A stretch of DNA of 42,461 bases from an uncultured Eubacterium sp. (GTDB taxonomy: Bacteria > Bacillota > Clostridia > Lachnospirales > Lachnospiraceae), in the NCBI GenBank assembly GCA_905236735.1, contig CAJOOU010000050.1, positions 1-42,461 on the forward strand, written 5' to 3'. The notes under the pieces are model-generated. The model ran no database searches, was not told where the DNA came from, and saw only the letters and a list, made by a program, of their open reading frames with translations. Below are positions 41,878 through 42,461 of the stretch, one piece after another; within the stretch, counting starts at the first letter, position 1; each line of letters opens with the position of its first letter. A program made the position numbers and the translations under genes.

Positions 41878-42461
41878 ATTCCGCCCTCTTTATATAATCA
41901 TTTTTAAGTTCATCGAGTTTCCTCAGGTATATTTCAAAAAAATCCGACTCCTCATCTTCCTTTGCAGCCCTCATTTCACGGGTGATTTCGGCGTATCTGC
42001 TTTTCACTTCTTCCGACTCTTTAATGCCTGTAAAAAGATCGGTAAAATCATACCATGTTCTAAGGTCAATGTCATTTATGTCCGTATCATACTCCCTGTC
42101 ACCATAGAGAATAAAACTGCATAAAAGAGCGTTTTTGCGGCTTTCCAAAGCCCCTGAAAAATGAAAGGCTTTTTCATAGCAGGCTCTTGCCGTTTCAAAA
42201 ACAAACATCCTTGCATAACTCGTGCCCATATTATGCCACAGTTTTCCCAAAAGAGCCCTTTCTTCAAAATCGCAAAGTCCGATTACCTTCCGGTAAACCG
42301 TAATAGCCGCAAAGCATTTTCCGTCCTCAAGGAGTTTATCGGCCCTTATCTTTTCTCTTTCTTTAGGAGAGATGCTTTCAAGTTTCCTTATAACGGTAAG
42401 CGCATTGTTTACATCATTGTTTGCCGGATATCCGCCGTAGGAAAGAATAGCTACGGCAAAC
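41861..42461 (-). CDS. TPR-like protein, 5' end outside window
   Basis: Partial. The frame stays open from 42461 down to the TAG at 41861 (about 199 residues). An internal TTG near 42250 is not the start, as the frame continues upstream with sensible protein. The helix-rich sequence has the Ala/Gly/Tyr spacing of tetratricopeptide repeats, for example LLEDGKCFAAITVYRKVIGL followed by LLGKLWHNMGTSYARM and FETARACYEKAFHFSGA. It probably mediates protein-protein contacts. It overlaps the downstream coiled-coil gene by 17 bp. The function is unknown. Confidence 0.8.
   Translation of the reverse strand, partial: FAVAILSYGGYPANNDVNNALTVIRKLESISPKEREKIRADKLLEDGKCFAAITVYRKVIGLCDFEERALLGKLWHNMGTSYARMFVFETARACYEKAFHFSGALESRKNALLCSFILYGDREYDTDINDIDLRTWYDFTDLFTGIKESEEVKSRYAEITREMRAAKEDEESDFFEIYLRKLDELKNDYIKRAEYGAVS

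Noticed and set aside
42250..42250. Start codon of the TPR-like gene at an internal TTG
   Set aside because: The frame continues open with TPR-like sequence to the window edge, so the true start lies outside.

Overview
The window looks like the chromosome of a low-GC anaerobic Firmicute, most likely class Clostridia and close to Lachnospiraceae. The signs are AT-rich DNA, strong AGGAGG-type ribosome binding sites, a SUF system in the order C-B-D-S-U under an Rrf2 regulator, a very long PBP2, and rod-shape, septum and mismatch-repair genes packed on one strand. I see no transposase, integrase, phage gene, CRISPR array, tRNA or rRNA. This is core chromosome, and the less ordinary signals lie in a few divergent proteins and in the intergenic DNA.

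Layout. (1) 1-254: a non-coding block with a 20-bp inverted repeat, a GNRA-capped hairpin and two 50-nt tandem repeats that fold as RNA on the plus strand. (2) 255-25834, minus strand: 22 consecutive genes, mostly overlapping or less than 30 bp apart. In transcription order they are phoH, a degenerate PgpH-like HD membrane protein, ybeY, a MurJ/SpoVB-type flippase, two FAD proteins, mutS, mutL, miaA, a methionine-gamma-lyase-like PLP protein, then after a 76-bp gap mreB, mreC, mreD, PBP2, rodA, an mgsA-like gene, a D,D-carboxypeptidase lipoprotein, yggS, sepF, aroB, lspA and rluD. (3) 25835-26040: a divergent promoter region. (4) 26041-31398, plus strand: iscR-sufCBDSU, closed by a strong bidirectional terminator. 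(5) 31498-33795, minus strand: a polar amino acid ABC transporter. (6) 33970-35161, plus strand: rlmH and xpt. (7) 35234-40628, minus strand: a CBS-domain protein, yebC, ftsK and a zinc-ribbon/TPR membrane protein, with a near-consensus promoter. (8) 40696-42461, minus strand: an unrecognised membrane coiled-coil protein and the 3' part of a TPR-like gene that runs off the window.

How the genes work together. The mre/PBP2/rodA/carboxypeptidase/sepF/lspA block joined to the flippase makes a nearly complete kit for lateral-wall growth and envelope maturation. phoH-ybeY and miaA add RNA maturation and mutSL adds mismatch repair. The suf operon makes Fe-S clusters and its first gene is a likely Fe-S sensing autoregulator. 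yebC and ftsK share an operon with envelope-associated proteins.

Most worth a second look: an HD protein in the pgpH position that has lost several metal ligands; an MgsA-like protein with Ile in place of the catalytic Asp; the RNA-like repeats at 48-241; and a dyad operator on the transporter promoter.
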